Source of the DNA: Verrucomicrobiia bacterium
GTDB taxonomy: Bacteria; Verrucomicrobiota; Verrucomicrobiia; Limisphaerales; JADLHS01
Assembly: GCA_026125285.1 (NCBI GenBank)
Contig: JAHCLO010000005.1
Span: 1 to 64,000 of the forward strand
Direction: 5' to 3'
DNA length: 64,000 bases
Shown: in pieces, positions 1 to 7,479 of the stretch
How positions within the stretch are numbered: the stretch's first letter is position 1
Layout of the letters: every line of letters starts with the position of its first letter
Program-made: the position numbers and the translations under genes
The notes under the pieces: model-generated
What the model was told of the DNA's origin: nothing
What the model saw: the letters and a program-made list of their open reading frames with translations, nothing else
Databases searched by the model: none

Positions 1-319
1 CGCGGAAGACGCGCGCACTCCCGACGCTTCGCTTTCCCCGGGCCCCTGCTACCGCGCGCCAGCGTTTGGAGTGCGCGCGTCTTCAGCGCCGCTTTCCCCG
101 CGCCAAATCGTGGTACGACATTCCGTTTAATGGTAGGAGCGAGCGCATCGGTTCAGCGTCTTCATCCGTCCAAGCGCTACTGAGGGTAAACCGCCGGAAA
201 CCAACATAACAGCAACACGAACTGCACACTTGTGCATGCCTGGGGACTGGAGCTTGGCGATTTCTAGCCACTTTCAATCCGGCTTGGCTCGCCCGGCCCC
301 GGCTGTTTAACTGCGCGCC
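1..319. repeat. Intergenic region with a palindromic dispersed repeat
   Basis: Bases 5-21 and 68-84 are perfect 17-bp inverted arms (GAAGACGCGCGCACTCC and its complement) around a GC-rich centre. The right arm plus flank (about 62-93) recurs almost exactly, in the opposite orientation, at 20354-20385, so this is a dispersed repeat family. I see no gene in the remaining bases up to 319. Confidence 0.75.
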
Positions 320-1318
320 TTGAATTCGTGGATTCACCAGATCGAAGGCACCGGCGCGTGGGCGCCGTGGCTGTTTCTGGCGTTGTTCATCGCCGCGTCG
401 GCGCTGATGATCTGGCGGCTGGAAGCCATGAGTGACCGCGGTTTCGAGGGCACCGTGCTGGGAACGCTGATCATGCCCTATTGTTCGGGCGTCGGGAATC
501 TGGTGTTCGCCTTTGTGCTGGGCCGCAAGGGCGGGCCGGGCGCGGAAGTCATGACCAATGCCCTGGTCAACAACGTCACGAACATGACGCTGCTGATTGG
601 TTTGCCGGCGGTGATCTGGGGTCTGAGCGTGATGCCGGCGGCGAAAAGCCGGACCCGGAAGCGCACCAACCAAAAGGAGCATCAAATCAATCGGCTGTCA
701 TTGCTGCTCACGCTGACCGCCGTGCTGTTTTTCACGGGCGCCGTCTGGGCCTTGGCGCGCGATGGCAGACTGGATTTCGGCGACGGCCTGGTGTTGGTGG
801 GGCTGTTCCTTTTCTGGCAGTGCTTCCATGTTTTCGATGTGCTCAAGAGTAATGTGCGTCAGAACAAATCGTTCAACTGGATGTTGCCCGTGGACCTGGC
901 CTTACTGGGTGTGGGGGCCGTGGGTACGTATCTCAGCATCGAATGGCTGGTGGACTGGCTTTCCGGGATTCGCACCGGCTTTATCCGGGCGGAGAACATG
1001 GGCTGGTTGAGCGGTTGGTTGATGGTGTTGCCCAATGCGCTACTGGCGTTGTACTACGGCTGGCGCGGAAATCCCGAGGTGGTTTATGCTTCACAAGTTG
1101 GCGACGGCCACATCTGCATTCCGTTGTGTGTCGGAATCTTTGCTCTGTACCACCCGCTCGCGGTGCCGGCGGTGTTTCAAACCGGAATGTTCGTGCTCGC
1201 CGGTGCGACGGTGGTGCATTTCGCGTGTGTGATCGTGTTCGGCGGCCTGCCGCGCTTCATGGGTTGGCTGATGATGGCCGCCTACGGGTTTTTCCTGTAT
1301 CAGGGGTTGCTGCGCTGA
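320..1318 (+). CDS. Sodium/calcium exchanger-like membrane protein
   Basis: This 332-residue integral membrane protein looks like a member of the cation/Ca2+ exchanger superfamily. Two related segments resemble the alpha-repeats that form the ion path in that family. The first, around residues 53-95, contains CSGVGNLVFAF and a TNALVNNVTNMTLLIGLP stretch. The second, around residues 235-275, contains LPNALLALYYGWRGNPEVVY followed by SQVGDGHICIPLCVG. The polar loop near residues 105-120 is rich in Arg and Lys and separates the two halves. The start is a TTG codon with no clear ribosome binding site, so the true start could lie slightly downstream. Substrate (Ca2+, Na+ or another cation) cannot be told from sequence. 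It is convergent with the next gene. Confidence 0.8.
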   Translation: MNSWIHQIEGTGAWAPWLFLALFIAASALMIWRLEAMSDRGFEGTVLGTLIMPYCSGVGNLVFAFVLGRKGGPGAEVMTNALVNNVTNMTLLIGLPAVIWGLSVMPAAKSRTRKRTNQKEHQINRLSLLLTLTAVLFFTGAVWALARDGRLDFGDGLVLVGLFLFWQCFHVFDVLKSNVRQNKSFNWMLPVDLALLGVGAVGTYLSIEWLVDWLSGIRTGFIRAENMGWLSGWLMVLPNALLALYYGWRGNPEVVYASQVGDGHICIPLCVGIFALYHPLAVPAVFQTGMFVLAGATVVHFACVIVFGGLPRFMGWLMMAAYGFFLYQGLLR

Positions 1319-1320
1319 AG

Positions 1321-1746
1321 TCAGACGGAACACGCCAGCGGATTGGCGCGCACTTTGTCGCTCAACTCGGCGAACGGCACCTGGGCATTCAGCCAGCGCG
1401 GGTCTTTGGCAATGTCGTTCATGGTGCCAGTGGTGTTGTTGCAGATGAGGTAGAGTCCATCGCCCAACACCATGAACGCCTCGAACCGTGTGCCCGCAGC
1501 CTCGCGCGCGAATTCAAAGTCTCCCACGTGATACTTCGCGTCCAACAACTCCGCCCGGAGCGCCCCGAGATCATTGGCGAAGTTGCGGAGAAACGCGTCG
1601 TTGCGCGGTCCACTGTAGGCAAGAATCCTCGCCATCTGATGCGCCAGGGAGACGATGGCCCACTCGTCGAACACGCTGCGGCCATAGCGGGCGTTCATCT
1701 CCGTGGCGCAGTTGCGCACCTGTCGAACCATCTCATCCAATGTCAT
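1321..1746 (-). CDS. Hypothetical protein (141 aa)
   Basis: I do not recognise a family. The protein is soluble, with a helical N-terminal half (MTLDEMVRQVRN start) and a mixed C-terminal half containing GTRFEAFMVLGDGLYLICNN, which could form a small alpha/beta fold. The start at 1746 is preferred over an upstream ATG at 1776 because AAGGA lies about eight bases before it. It has no signal peptide or membrane segment, so it is probably cytoplasmic. It lies tail to tail with the exchanger-like gene, two bases apart, and gives no functional context. Confidence 0.7.
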   Translation of the reverse strand: MTLDEMVRQVRNCATEMNARYGRSVFDEWAIVSLAHQMARILAYSGPRNDAFLRNFANDLGALRAELLDAKYHVGDFEFAREAAGTRFEAFMVLGDGLYLICNNTTGTMNDIAKDPRWLNAQVPFAELSDKVRANPLACSV

Positions 1747-1982
1747 AATTTGTTTCCTTTTGCGGCTGGGAACCAACCAGTTTCGGTGCCAAGAGACAAG
1801 CGGTTTTGCGGGGAGTGGGATTGCTCAATTCTTCCATGGATTCGCGCGATAATGCCCAAAGCTTACTCGCTGCGGAATCCATATTCCAACTGAAGGCTGT
1901 CCACTTTTCGACTGCGCCAGGCTGATTGGGGCATTAGACTGCTGGCCGCGTGTTTGGGCATCGAACCATTCAGAGCAAACCA

Positions 1983-2804
1983 ATGCCCCCAGCATTGAAT
2001 CCCGCCGCACAACTGCTGCGATTCAGTCTGTGGGTGGCTACCATCTTAACGGCGGGGTGCTGGCTGTTGCTCGTGGTGGCACTGGCAGCTTCCTGGAACA
2101 TCCCCGGCCACTCCGGCTGGCCGGAGGCTGTGCTGGTGCTGGCCGGCACCGCCGCGACCCTGCTGGCGTTGGGAAGACATTTGCCGGGACAAAACGTCAT
2201 CCTCGCCGCCGGCGTCATCGCGCTGTCGGGCGGATTGGTCCATACGCTGGGCGTCTTGACCGCTGTTCCGTTTGGACCTTTCGCCTACGGAGAAAACGCC
2301 GGACCTCGAATTTTCAATGTCCTGGCCTGGCCAATCCCGGCGCTCTGGATCATCGCAGTTCTGAGTTCGCGCGGGGTGGCCCGTTTGATCCTGCGCCCCT
2401 GGCGCAAACTGCAGAACTACGGCTTCTGGCTGTTGGGTGTCACCGCCGGGCTGACGGTGGTGTTTGACGCGGCCCTCGAACCGTTCGCCACACGAGTGCA
2501 AAGCTACTGGCTCTGGTTGCCAACCAGAATACCCGTTTCCTGGCACGGCACGCCCCTGGTGAATTTCCTGGGCTGGTTGCTGGCGGTCTTGCTGATCCTG
2601 GCTTTCGCAACGCCCATGCTCATCAACAAGTCGCCGCGGCCCCGACCCTCGCCGCCAGACTATCATCCGCTTGGAATCTGGCTCGGAGCACTGGCACTCT
2701 TCGCTCTCGGCTCCGCGACCCACGGCCTGTGGTCGGCGACCGTCTTTTGTGGTTTGAGCGGCGTGGCGGTCGGCTATTTCGCCCTCCGCGGGGCGCGCCA
2801 ATGA
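1983..2804 (+). CDS. Carotenoid biosynthesis protein, CruF/DUF422-like
   Basis: This 273-residue protein has about seven hydrophobic segments and the marker stretch PFGPFAYGENAGPR followed by FNVLAWPIPALWI. These are typical of the DUF422 family, which includes CruF-type carotenoid 1',2'-hydratases. The later DAALEPFATRV motif also fits, since acidic residues in that helix are conserved in the family. The family adds water across the end double bond of linear carotenoids in the membrane. No other carotenoid genes are visible nearby, so the substrate and pathway are inferred from the family alone. The start at MPPALN (1983) is chosen over an upstream ATG at 1950 because the family begins close to the first membrane helix. 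Confidence 0.8.
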   Translation: MPPALNPAAQLLRFSLWVATILTAGCWLLLVVALAASWNIPGHSGWPEAVLVLAGTAATLLALGRHLPGQNVILAAGVIALSGGLVHTLGVLTAVPFGPFAYGENAGPRIFNVLAWPIPALWIIAVLSSRGVARLILRPWRKLQNYGFWLLGVTAGLTVVFDAALEPFATRVQSYWLWLPTRIPVSWHGTPLVNFLGWLLAVLLILAFATPMLINKSPRPRPSPPDYHPLGIWLGALALFALGSATHGLWSATVFCGLSGVAVGYFALRGARQ

Positions 2805-2840
2805 TGACAACTTCGAGGCGCAAGGTTGCTCCGCCTGCAA

Positions 2841-4172
2841 CTACTCAACGGACGGGGGACGCATCTGCGTCAGGCGCAGCCGCCCGACACGCGCGCCATC
2901 CATTTCTTCGACCCGCAACTCAAAACCGCCCACGGCCAGCGTGTCGCCGGCTTTGGGAAAGCCACCCAACCGCTGGGTCACCCAGCCGCTGGTCGTCGTA
3001 AGGCCTTCCTCCCGCATCGGTACGCCGACAATTTCCTCGAGCTCGTGCAACGGCAACGCGCCGGCCACCTCCCAGGTCGTTTCGCTGCCGCGCACCAGCA
3101 GCGGTTTCTCCTGGTCAAACTCGTCCTGAATCTGACCGACCAATTCTTCCAGAATGTTCTCCAGCGTCACCATGCCGGTAGTGCCACCGTACTCATCCAC
3201 GACCAGGGCAAGATGGAGTTTCCGTTCCAGGAATAATTGCAGAAGCTTCTCGAGGTGCGCCGTCTCCGGAATGTAAATGAGCTTACGCGCCACCGGCAGC
3301 AGTTCCGCGCCGGTCCGCGCCTTGAGCCGCATCGCGTAAAGGTCTTTGATGTGGACCACGCCGCGGGTGCGGTCCAGATCACCGTCTTCGCACAATGGAA
3401 AGCGCGAGTAACGTGTCTTTTCCGCCACTTCCAGGCACTCGGCCATGCTGGCCTCCATCCTGAGCACCGTCAGTTCCTGCCGGGGTCGCATCACTTCGCG
3501 CACAATGCGCTGCCGCAAGTCCAGGGCATTAAGCACAAGGTTGCGCGCGACCGGCGCGGAGGCGGTTTGTTTCCGCGTGGCGCCAAGGATCAGGCGCAAC
3601 TCTTCCTCTGAATGTACCAGTTCCATTTCGTTGACCGGCTGGATGCCGAATTGCCGCAACAACCAGTTGGCCGCGTGATTCAACACCCAGATGGCAGGAA
3701 AGGAGAGTTTGTAGAACCAGTCCAACGGCATCGCCACCCATAACGACACGGGCAGCGGCTTGCGAATCGCCAGCGACTTGGGCGCGAGTTCCCCGACGAC
3801 AATGTGCAGGAAGGTGATGACCGAGAACCCCACCGCGAAGGCGATGGAATGTCGCGCCTGCGGCGATTCAATCTGCAACCAGCCCATCACCGGCTCGAGC
3901 AGGCTCGCAAACACCGGTTCGCCGATCCAACCCAGCCCCAGACTCGTCAGCGTGATACCCAACTGCGTGGCACTCAGAGCCGCGTCCAGATTACTGAGAA
4001 TTTTTCGCGCCACCCGCGCGCGCCGATGCCCCTTGGCTGCCAGCGTGACCAGTTGGGTGTCGCGAATCTTCACCAGCCCGAATTCTGCCGCCACGAAGAA
4101 TCCGTTGAGCAGCACCAGCACGAACACCGCGAGGAGTTTCAGGACGATCAGGCTGATGGCGTTCCAGTCCAT
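2841..4172 (-). CDS. CNNM/CBS-domain membrane protein, HlyC/CorC family (third of a tandem trio)
   Basis: This 443-residue protein has the full architecture of the CorC/YfjD type. An N-terminal CNNM membrane domain covers roughly residues 1-190, with LNGFFVAAEFGLVKIR and the SATQLGITLTSLGLGWIGEP motif. A pair of CBS domains covers about 205-335, with VMRPRQELTVLR and VVDEYGGTTGMVTLEDILEE. A C-terminal CorC_HlyC domain covers about 350-440. Such proteins are linked to Mg2+ or Co2+ transport and homeostasis, with CBS domains sensing adenine nucleotides. ATG at 4172 is one base from the stop of the upstream paralogue, so the two are co-transcribed. Older 'hemolysin' names for the family do not imply toxin activity. 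Confidence 0.92.
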   Translation of the reverse strand: MDWNAISLIVLKLLAVFVLVLLNGFFVAAEFGLVKIRDTQLVTLAAKGHRRARVARKILSNLDAALSATQLGITLTSLGLGWIGEPVFASLLEPVMGWLQIESPQARHSIAFAVGFSVITFLHIVVGELAPKSLAIRKPLPVSLWVAMPLDWFYKLSFPAIWVLNHAANWLLRQFGIQPVNEMELVHSEEELRLILGATRKQTASAPVARNLVLNALDLRQRIVREVMRPRQELTVLRMEASMAECLEVAEKTRYSRFPLCEDGDLDRTRGVVHIKDLYAMRLKARTGAELLPVARKLIYIPETAHLEKLLQLFLERKLHLALVVDEYGGTTGMVTLENILEELVGQIQDEFDQEKPLLVRGSETTWEVAGALPLHELEEIVGVPMREEGLTTTSGWVTQRLGGFPKAGDTLAVGGFELRVEEMDGARVGRLRLTQMRPPSVE

Positions 4173-4173
4173 G

Positions 4174-5163
4174 TTACAGTTTAACCTCGCCAAAAATGAC
4201 CTTCAGAATGTCTTCCAAGCTCACGACCCCGACCTCGCGACCATCGCGTCCCAAGACCACCGCAAGACGCTGGCCGCTCCGTTGCATCCGGCTCAACGCC
4301 GCGTCCAAATGCATGGATTCATCCAGGAATACTGCCGGTTTAAGATGTTCGCCGACCGGCCGTGTCGCATCCAAATTCGCGGAAAACAAAAGTCCATTCA
4401 CGTTCACCATGCCAACGATGCGGCGACGGCCATCCCCGACGGTCCATACCGGCAGGCGCGTGAGCCGCCGTTCTCGACACAACGCCAGAACCTCGAGCAC
4501 CGGGGTTTCCATGTTCACCGTCACCGTTTCGGCCAGGGTGCGCGTGATCTGGCGCACCGTCTGGTTCTCCAATTCCAGCACCCGGTTGATGAGCGTGCGT
4601 TCCTCCGAACTGAGTGCCTGGGCGGATTCCTGCATGGCGAGGCGCAGTTCTTCGCGATTGCCGAAAAGATGACCGCTGAACACTTTGCCACCCGTCCAGT
4701 GCAACAGGGTGCGCGACACCCATTCCACCACAGCCACCCCGGGGCGCAAGGCGAGATGAATCAGCCGGAATGGCCGGGCCAGCCCCAGACACAGGCGATT
4801 GGGATACGTGCGAAAAAGCATCTTCGGCAACAAATCGAAGAAGGTGTAGAAGAGAAAAACCAGCGCCAGAAACACCAAGACAAACCAGCCGCGCCGCAAG
4901 GCCGGCTGTGCATGCAGCACGGCGAAGAGCCAGCCCACAATCGCAAAGTTCACCAGCGTGTTGCCCACCACAATCGTCCAGAGAAAACTCTCGGGATGCT
5001 CCAGAAAAGCGAGCAGGGCCCGGGCGGAGGGTCGTCCCGCACGCGCCTGCTGGCGGATGCGCAGCCGACTGATGGCAAACACGCCGGCCTCCATGCCGGA
5101 AAGGATGAAGGAAAGCGTCAGGCACACCAGCAGCAGCAGGAAAAGCAAAGGATTGAATTCCAT
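4174..5163 (-). CDS. CNNM/CBS-domain membrane protein lacking the CorC_HlyC domain (second of trio)
   Basis: This 329-residue paralogue of its neighbours begins MEFNPLLFLLLLVCLTLSFI with a CNNM membrane domain (SGMEAGVFAISRLRIRQQA). It is followed by two CBS motifs, including LPVWTVGDGRRRIVGMVNV and VVLGRDGREVGVVSLEDILK. It ends right after the second CBS unit, at VIFGEVKL. It therefore lacks the C-terminal CorC_HlyC domain that both neighbours keep. That may make it a regulatory or hetero-oligomeric partner rather than an independent transporter, which is inference. The start at 5163 is chosen because the upstream codons (to 5205) do not resemble the family. It lies 81 bases downstream of the first paralogue. 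Confidence 0.88.
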   Translation of the reverse strand: MEFNPLLFLLLLVCLTLSFILSGMEAGVFAISRLRIRQQARAGRPSARALLAFLEHPESFLWTIVVGNTLVNFAIVGWLFAVLHAQPALRRGWFVLVFLALVFLFYTFFDLLPKMLFRTYPNRLCLGLARPFRLIHLALRPGVAVVEWVSRTLLHWTGGKVFSGHLFGNREELRLAMQESAQALSSEERTLINRVLELENQTVRQITRTLAETVTVNMETPVLEVLALCRERRLTRLPVWTVGDGRRRIVGMVNVNGLLFSANLDATRPVGEHLKPAVFLDESMHLDAALSRMQRSGQRLAVVLGRDGREVGVVSLEDILKVIFGEVKL

Positions 5164-5244
5164 TTCAGGCTGTAATTGAACTCCCGTCTTCCAGCTCCGC
5201 GCCACGGACGACCCTGCGTTGCGCTGCGACGTTGCTGGAGGCTT

Positions 5245-6477
5245 TCATTTCACCTGTTCCACGATCATTTCTCGCACCCGGCGCTCGTCCACCACGTGCG
5301 CCGTCAATTTCAAACCGCGAAAGGTGACCGTGTCACCCTGCGCCGGCACCATGTCCAGTAAACTCATCATCAATCCACCCATGGTTTCCACCTCGGCCAC
5401 CTCTCCCAGGACCGGATACTCGCGCTGAAAATCGTCCAGCCGCATGATGCCGTTCACCCGCCAGCGGCCCGGCCCAAGCTTTTCCAGGACGAACCCCGCG
5501 GATTCCACCTCGCCGCGCAGAGCGCCGACCATTTCTCCAAGGATGTCTTCCATCGTCACCAGCCCGGCTACGCCGCCAAACTCATCCAGCACAATGGCCA
5601 TGCCGCGTTGCTGCCGCTGCAAGCTCCGCAGCAACTGCAGCAGATTCATCGTCTCCGGCACAAACGAGGGAAACTCGATGGCATCCGCCAAATCCCCCTC
5701 CGGATCAAGTAACAAGGCGCGCGTATTCAAAATGCCCACGATGGTGTCGGGCGTCTCATCGTAGATGGGCAGGCGCCGATGCCGATACTTGCGGGCGGCG
5801 GAAATCATTTCCTCGACGGACAACTCATCGGAGATCGCCGCCATCTGCGGACGGGGTTTCATCACTTCCTTCACCGTCCGGTGATCGAGACGGATGATTT
5901 GGAGAATGATGTCCCGGGCCGAGGTGGCGAGCGTTCCTTGTTGCACCGCCAATTCCACCAATTCCTTGTACTCCGCGTCCGTCAATCCCGACTGGGGCGG
6001 GACCGACTGCGGCACCACGGCGCGCAACAACCAGCGGTTGAGCCGTTGCGCCACTTGATGCAGGGGCCGCGCGAGTCGGTGCAACAGCGCCAGCGGCCGG
6101 GCCACTCGCAACGACCACTCATCTGGCCGCCTGACGGCGAGGGTTTTGGGCAACACTTCTCCGCCCAGCAAGGCCAGCAGCAACAACGCCACCACCGTGA
6201 GCACGAGATACCAATGTTCATTCAGCGCCATCCCCAACCCGACGGCCAGCATGGCGGCGCTGGCAAAGGTGTTGCCCAGCACCATCGTCGCCAGCACATC
6301 TTGCGGCTCGGTCAACAACCGCGTGATGACGCCCCCGAGCTGCGGGTTGCGCTCGGCCAACTGCCGCACCTGCCACTGGCTGAGAGAAAACAGCGCCGTC
6401 TCCGCCAGTGCGAAGAAAAAACTCGCTCCGGCGGAAACCAGAATCACGACCAACGCCACCACCAACGCGGGTTCCAT
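5245..6477 (-). CDS. CNNM/CBS-domain membrane protein, HlyC/CorC family (first of trio)
   Basis: This 410-residue protein starts MEPALVVALVVILVSAGASF. It carries a CNNM domain with FFALAETALFSLSQWQVRQL and GGEVLPKTLAVRRP, then paired CBS domains (VKEVMKPRPQMAAIS; IVLDEFGGVAGLVTMEDIL). A CorC_HlyC domain ends the protein. The LAETALFSLS segment corresponds to the conserved acidic helix of the CNNM fold. It is the promoter-proximal member of the three-gene tandem and begins 64 bases downstream of the rhamnose cluster's last gene, on the same strand. Read-through from that cluster is possible but not shown. A role in divalent metal homeostasis is inferred from the family. Confidence 0.92.
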   Translation of the reverse strand: MEPALVVALVVILVSAGASFFFALAETALFSLSQWQVRQLAERNPQLGGVITRLLTEPQDVLATMVLGNTFASAAMLAVGLGMALNEHWYLVLTVVALLLLALLGGEVLPKTLAVRRPDEWSLRVARPLALLHRLARPLHQVAQRLNRWLLRAVVPQSVPPQSGLTDAEYKELVELAVQQGTLATSARDIILQIIRLDHRTVKEVMKPRPQMAAISDELSVEEMISAARKYRHRRLPIYDETPDTIVGILNTRALLLDPEGDLADAIEFPSFVPETMNLLQLLRSLQRQQRGMAIVLDEFGGVAGLVTMEDILGEMVGALRGEVESAGFVLEKLGPGRWRVNGIMRLDDFQREYPVLGEVAEVETMGGLMMSLLDMVPAQGDTVTFRGLKLTAHVVDERRVREMIVEQVK

Positions 6478-6540
6478 ACGCCGAGTATGCAGTGAAGGAA
6501 ACCGCAGAAAAAGTACAAAGGCGATCCACCTTTGGTCGAG

Positions 6541-7479
6541 TCACTGACCCGCACGATGCGGACGTGGGTGGCGAAGCTTCTGAAATTCACCGCGTATCTC
6601 CCCAGGCGTGCCCACCACCACATAGACGTCATAATCGAAAACCAACCCGGGCGTCACCGCCAGCCTGATTAGCGGCGCGAAATAAGAGCACGCCCCCCGT
6701 GCGCTGCCCCCTTCACCGAAGCGATAACAGGTGAGGTTCGTCGCCGCCGGCACATACACGCCGACGCCAAAGTCGGTCTCGTCCACGTAAGCCGCCCACT
6801 GTTCGGAAAACCGGCGCGATTCGTTCGGCCAGCCGGGCCGCGAACGGCTCAACGCCCCGCCCGTCCATGGCTCGTTGCCATCGTAGAGCACGAGCGTATC
6901 GAGGTCGGGTTCAACGAAAACGGCCGGAATCTCATGATCACGAATCGCGTGGTCCTTGTCGCCGGTGTACGTCATCCGGTAACGGATATGCGCCAGACGA
7001 CCGGTCAACGAAATCCACTCCTCGAAGACGACCTCCGGCAAATCCACGCACCCGGACCAATGGCGTCCCAGGCTGCGCGCGTAAATCGAATTCGTCTCCG
7101 CTTTGAACGAAAGCAGTTTTGCCGGATTGCCCTTCCAATCGCCACCTTGAACTGGGTTCCACCGCCAGGGTTGCTTGTTCCACAACGTGCCGTCCGCATC
7201 CCCGTAAAAGGACTGTTGGATGAACCGCCCTTGGTCGTGGTGATTGAGCAGGTTGCGATTCGAACTGCTCAGGGAGAAATAGCCAATGCATGCGCCGGAG
7301 GTTTTCTTCACGCCGATGCGGATGTGCCCGTTGTCCAGGAATGCCCACTCGTTGGTGTCGAGCGGCACGGCGAACATCAGCGTCGCGCCGGCTACCACCA
7401 GACCAACGAGCCAAAGCCACCGTGCAAGCTTTTGTTGCATACGCAACACGATTTCAGTCACGCAGTTTTGTTGGTTCAT
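6541..7479 (-). CDS. Secreted beta-rich protein of the rhamnose cluster, function unknown
   Basis: The ATG at 7479 overlaps the TGA of the GH78 gene as ATGA, which fixes the start and implies translational coupling. The 312-residue product begins MNQQNCVTEIVLRMQQKLAR, followed by a hydrophobic stretch (WLWLVGLVVAGATLMFA) that fits a signal peptide with a long n-region. An internal ATG at 7440 would give a more usual signal. The mature part is rich in aromatic residues and beta-strand patterns (NGHIRIGVKKTSGACIGYFS; VYVPAATNLTCYRFGEGG). It has the look of a galactose-mutarotase-like or glycosidase accessory fold, but I recognise no catalytic motif. Its position suggests a role in handling rhamnose-containing oligosaccharides outside the cytoplasm. 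Confidence 0.75.
   Translation of the reverse strand: MNQQNCVTEIVLRMQQKLARWLWLVGLVVAGATLMFAVPLDTNEWAFLDNGHIRIGVKKTSGACIGYFSLSSSNRNLLNHHDQGRFIQQSFYGDADGTLWNKQPWRWNPVQGGDWKGNPAKLLSFKAETNSIYARSLGRHWSGCVDLPEVVFEEWISLTGRLAHIRYRMTYTGDKDHAIRDHEIPAVFVEPDLDTLVLYDGNEPWTGGALSRSRPGWPNESRRFSEQWAAYVDETDFGVGVYVPAATNLTCYRFGEGGSARGACSYFAPLIRLAVTPGLVFDYDVYVVVGTPGEIRGEFQKLRHPRPHRAGQ

Noticed and set aside
7434..7447. GTTGCATACGCAAC resembling the PaaX-flanking palindrome
   Set aside because: It lies inside a coding region at an internal Met-Gln-Gln sequence and lacks the outer arms. Probably chance.
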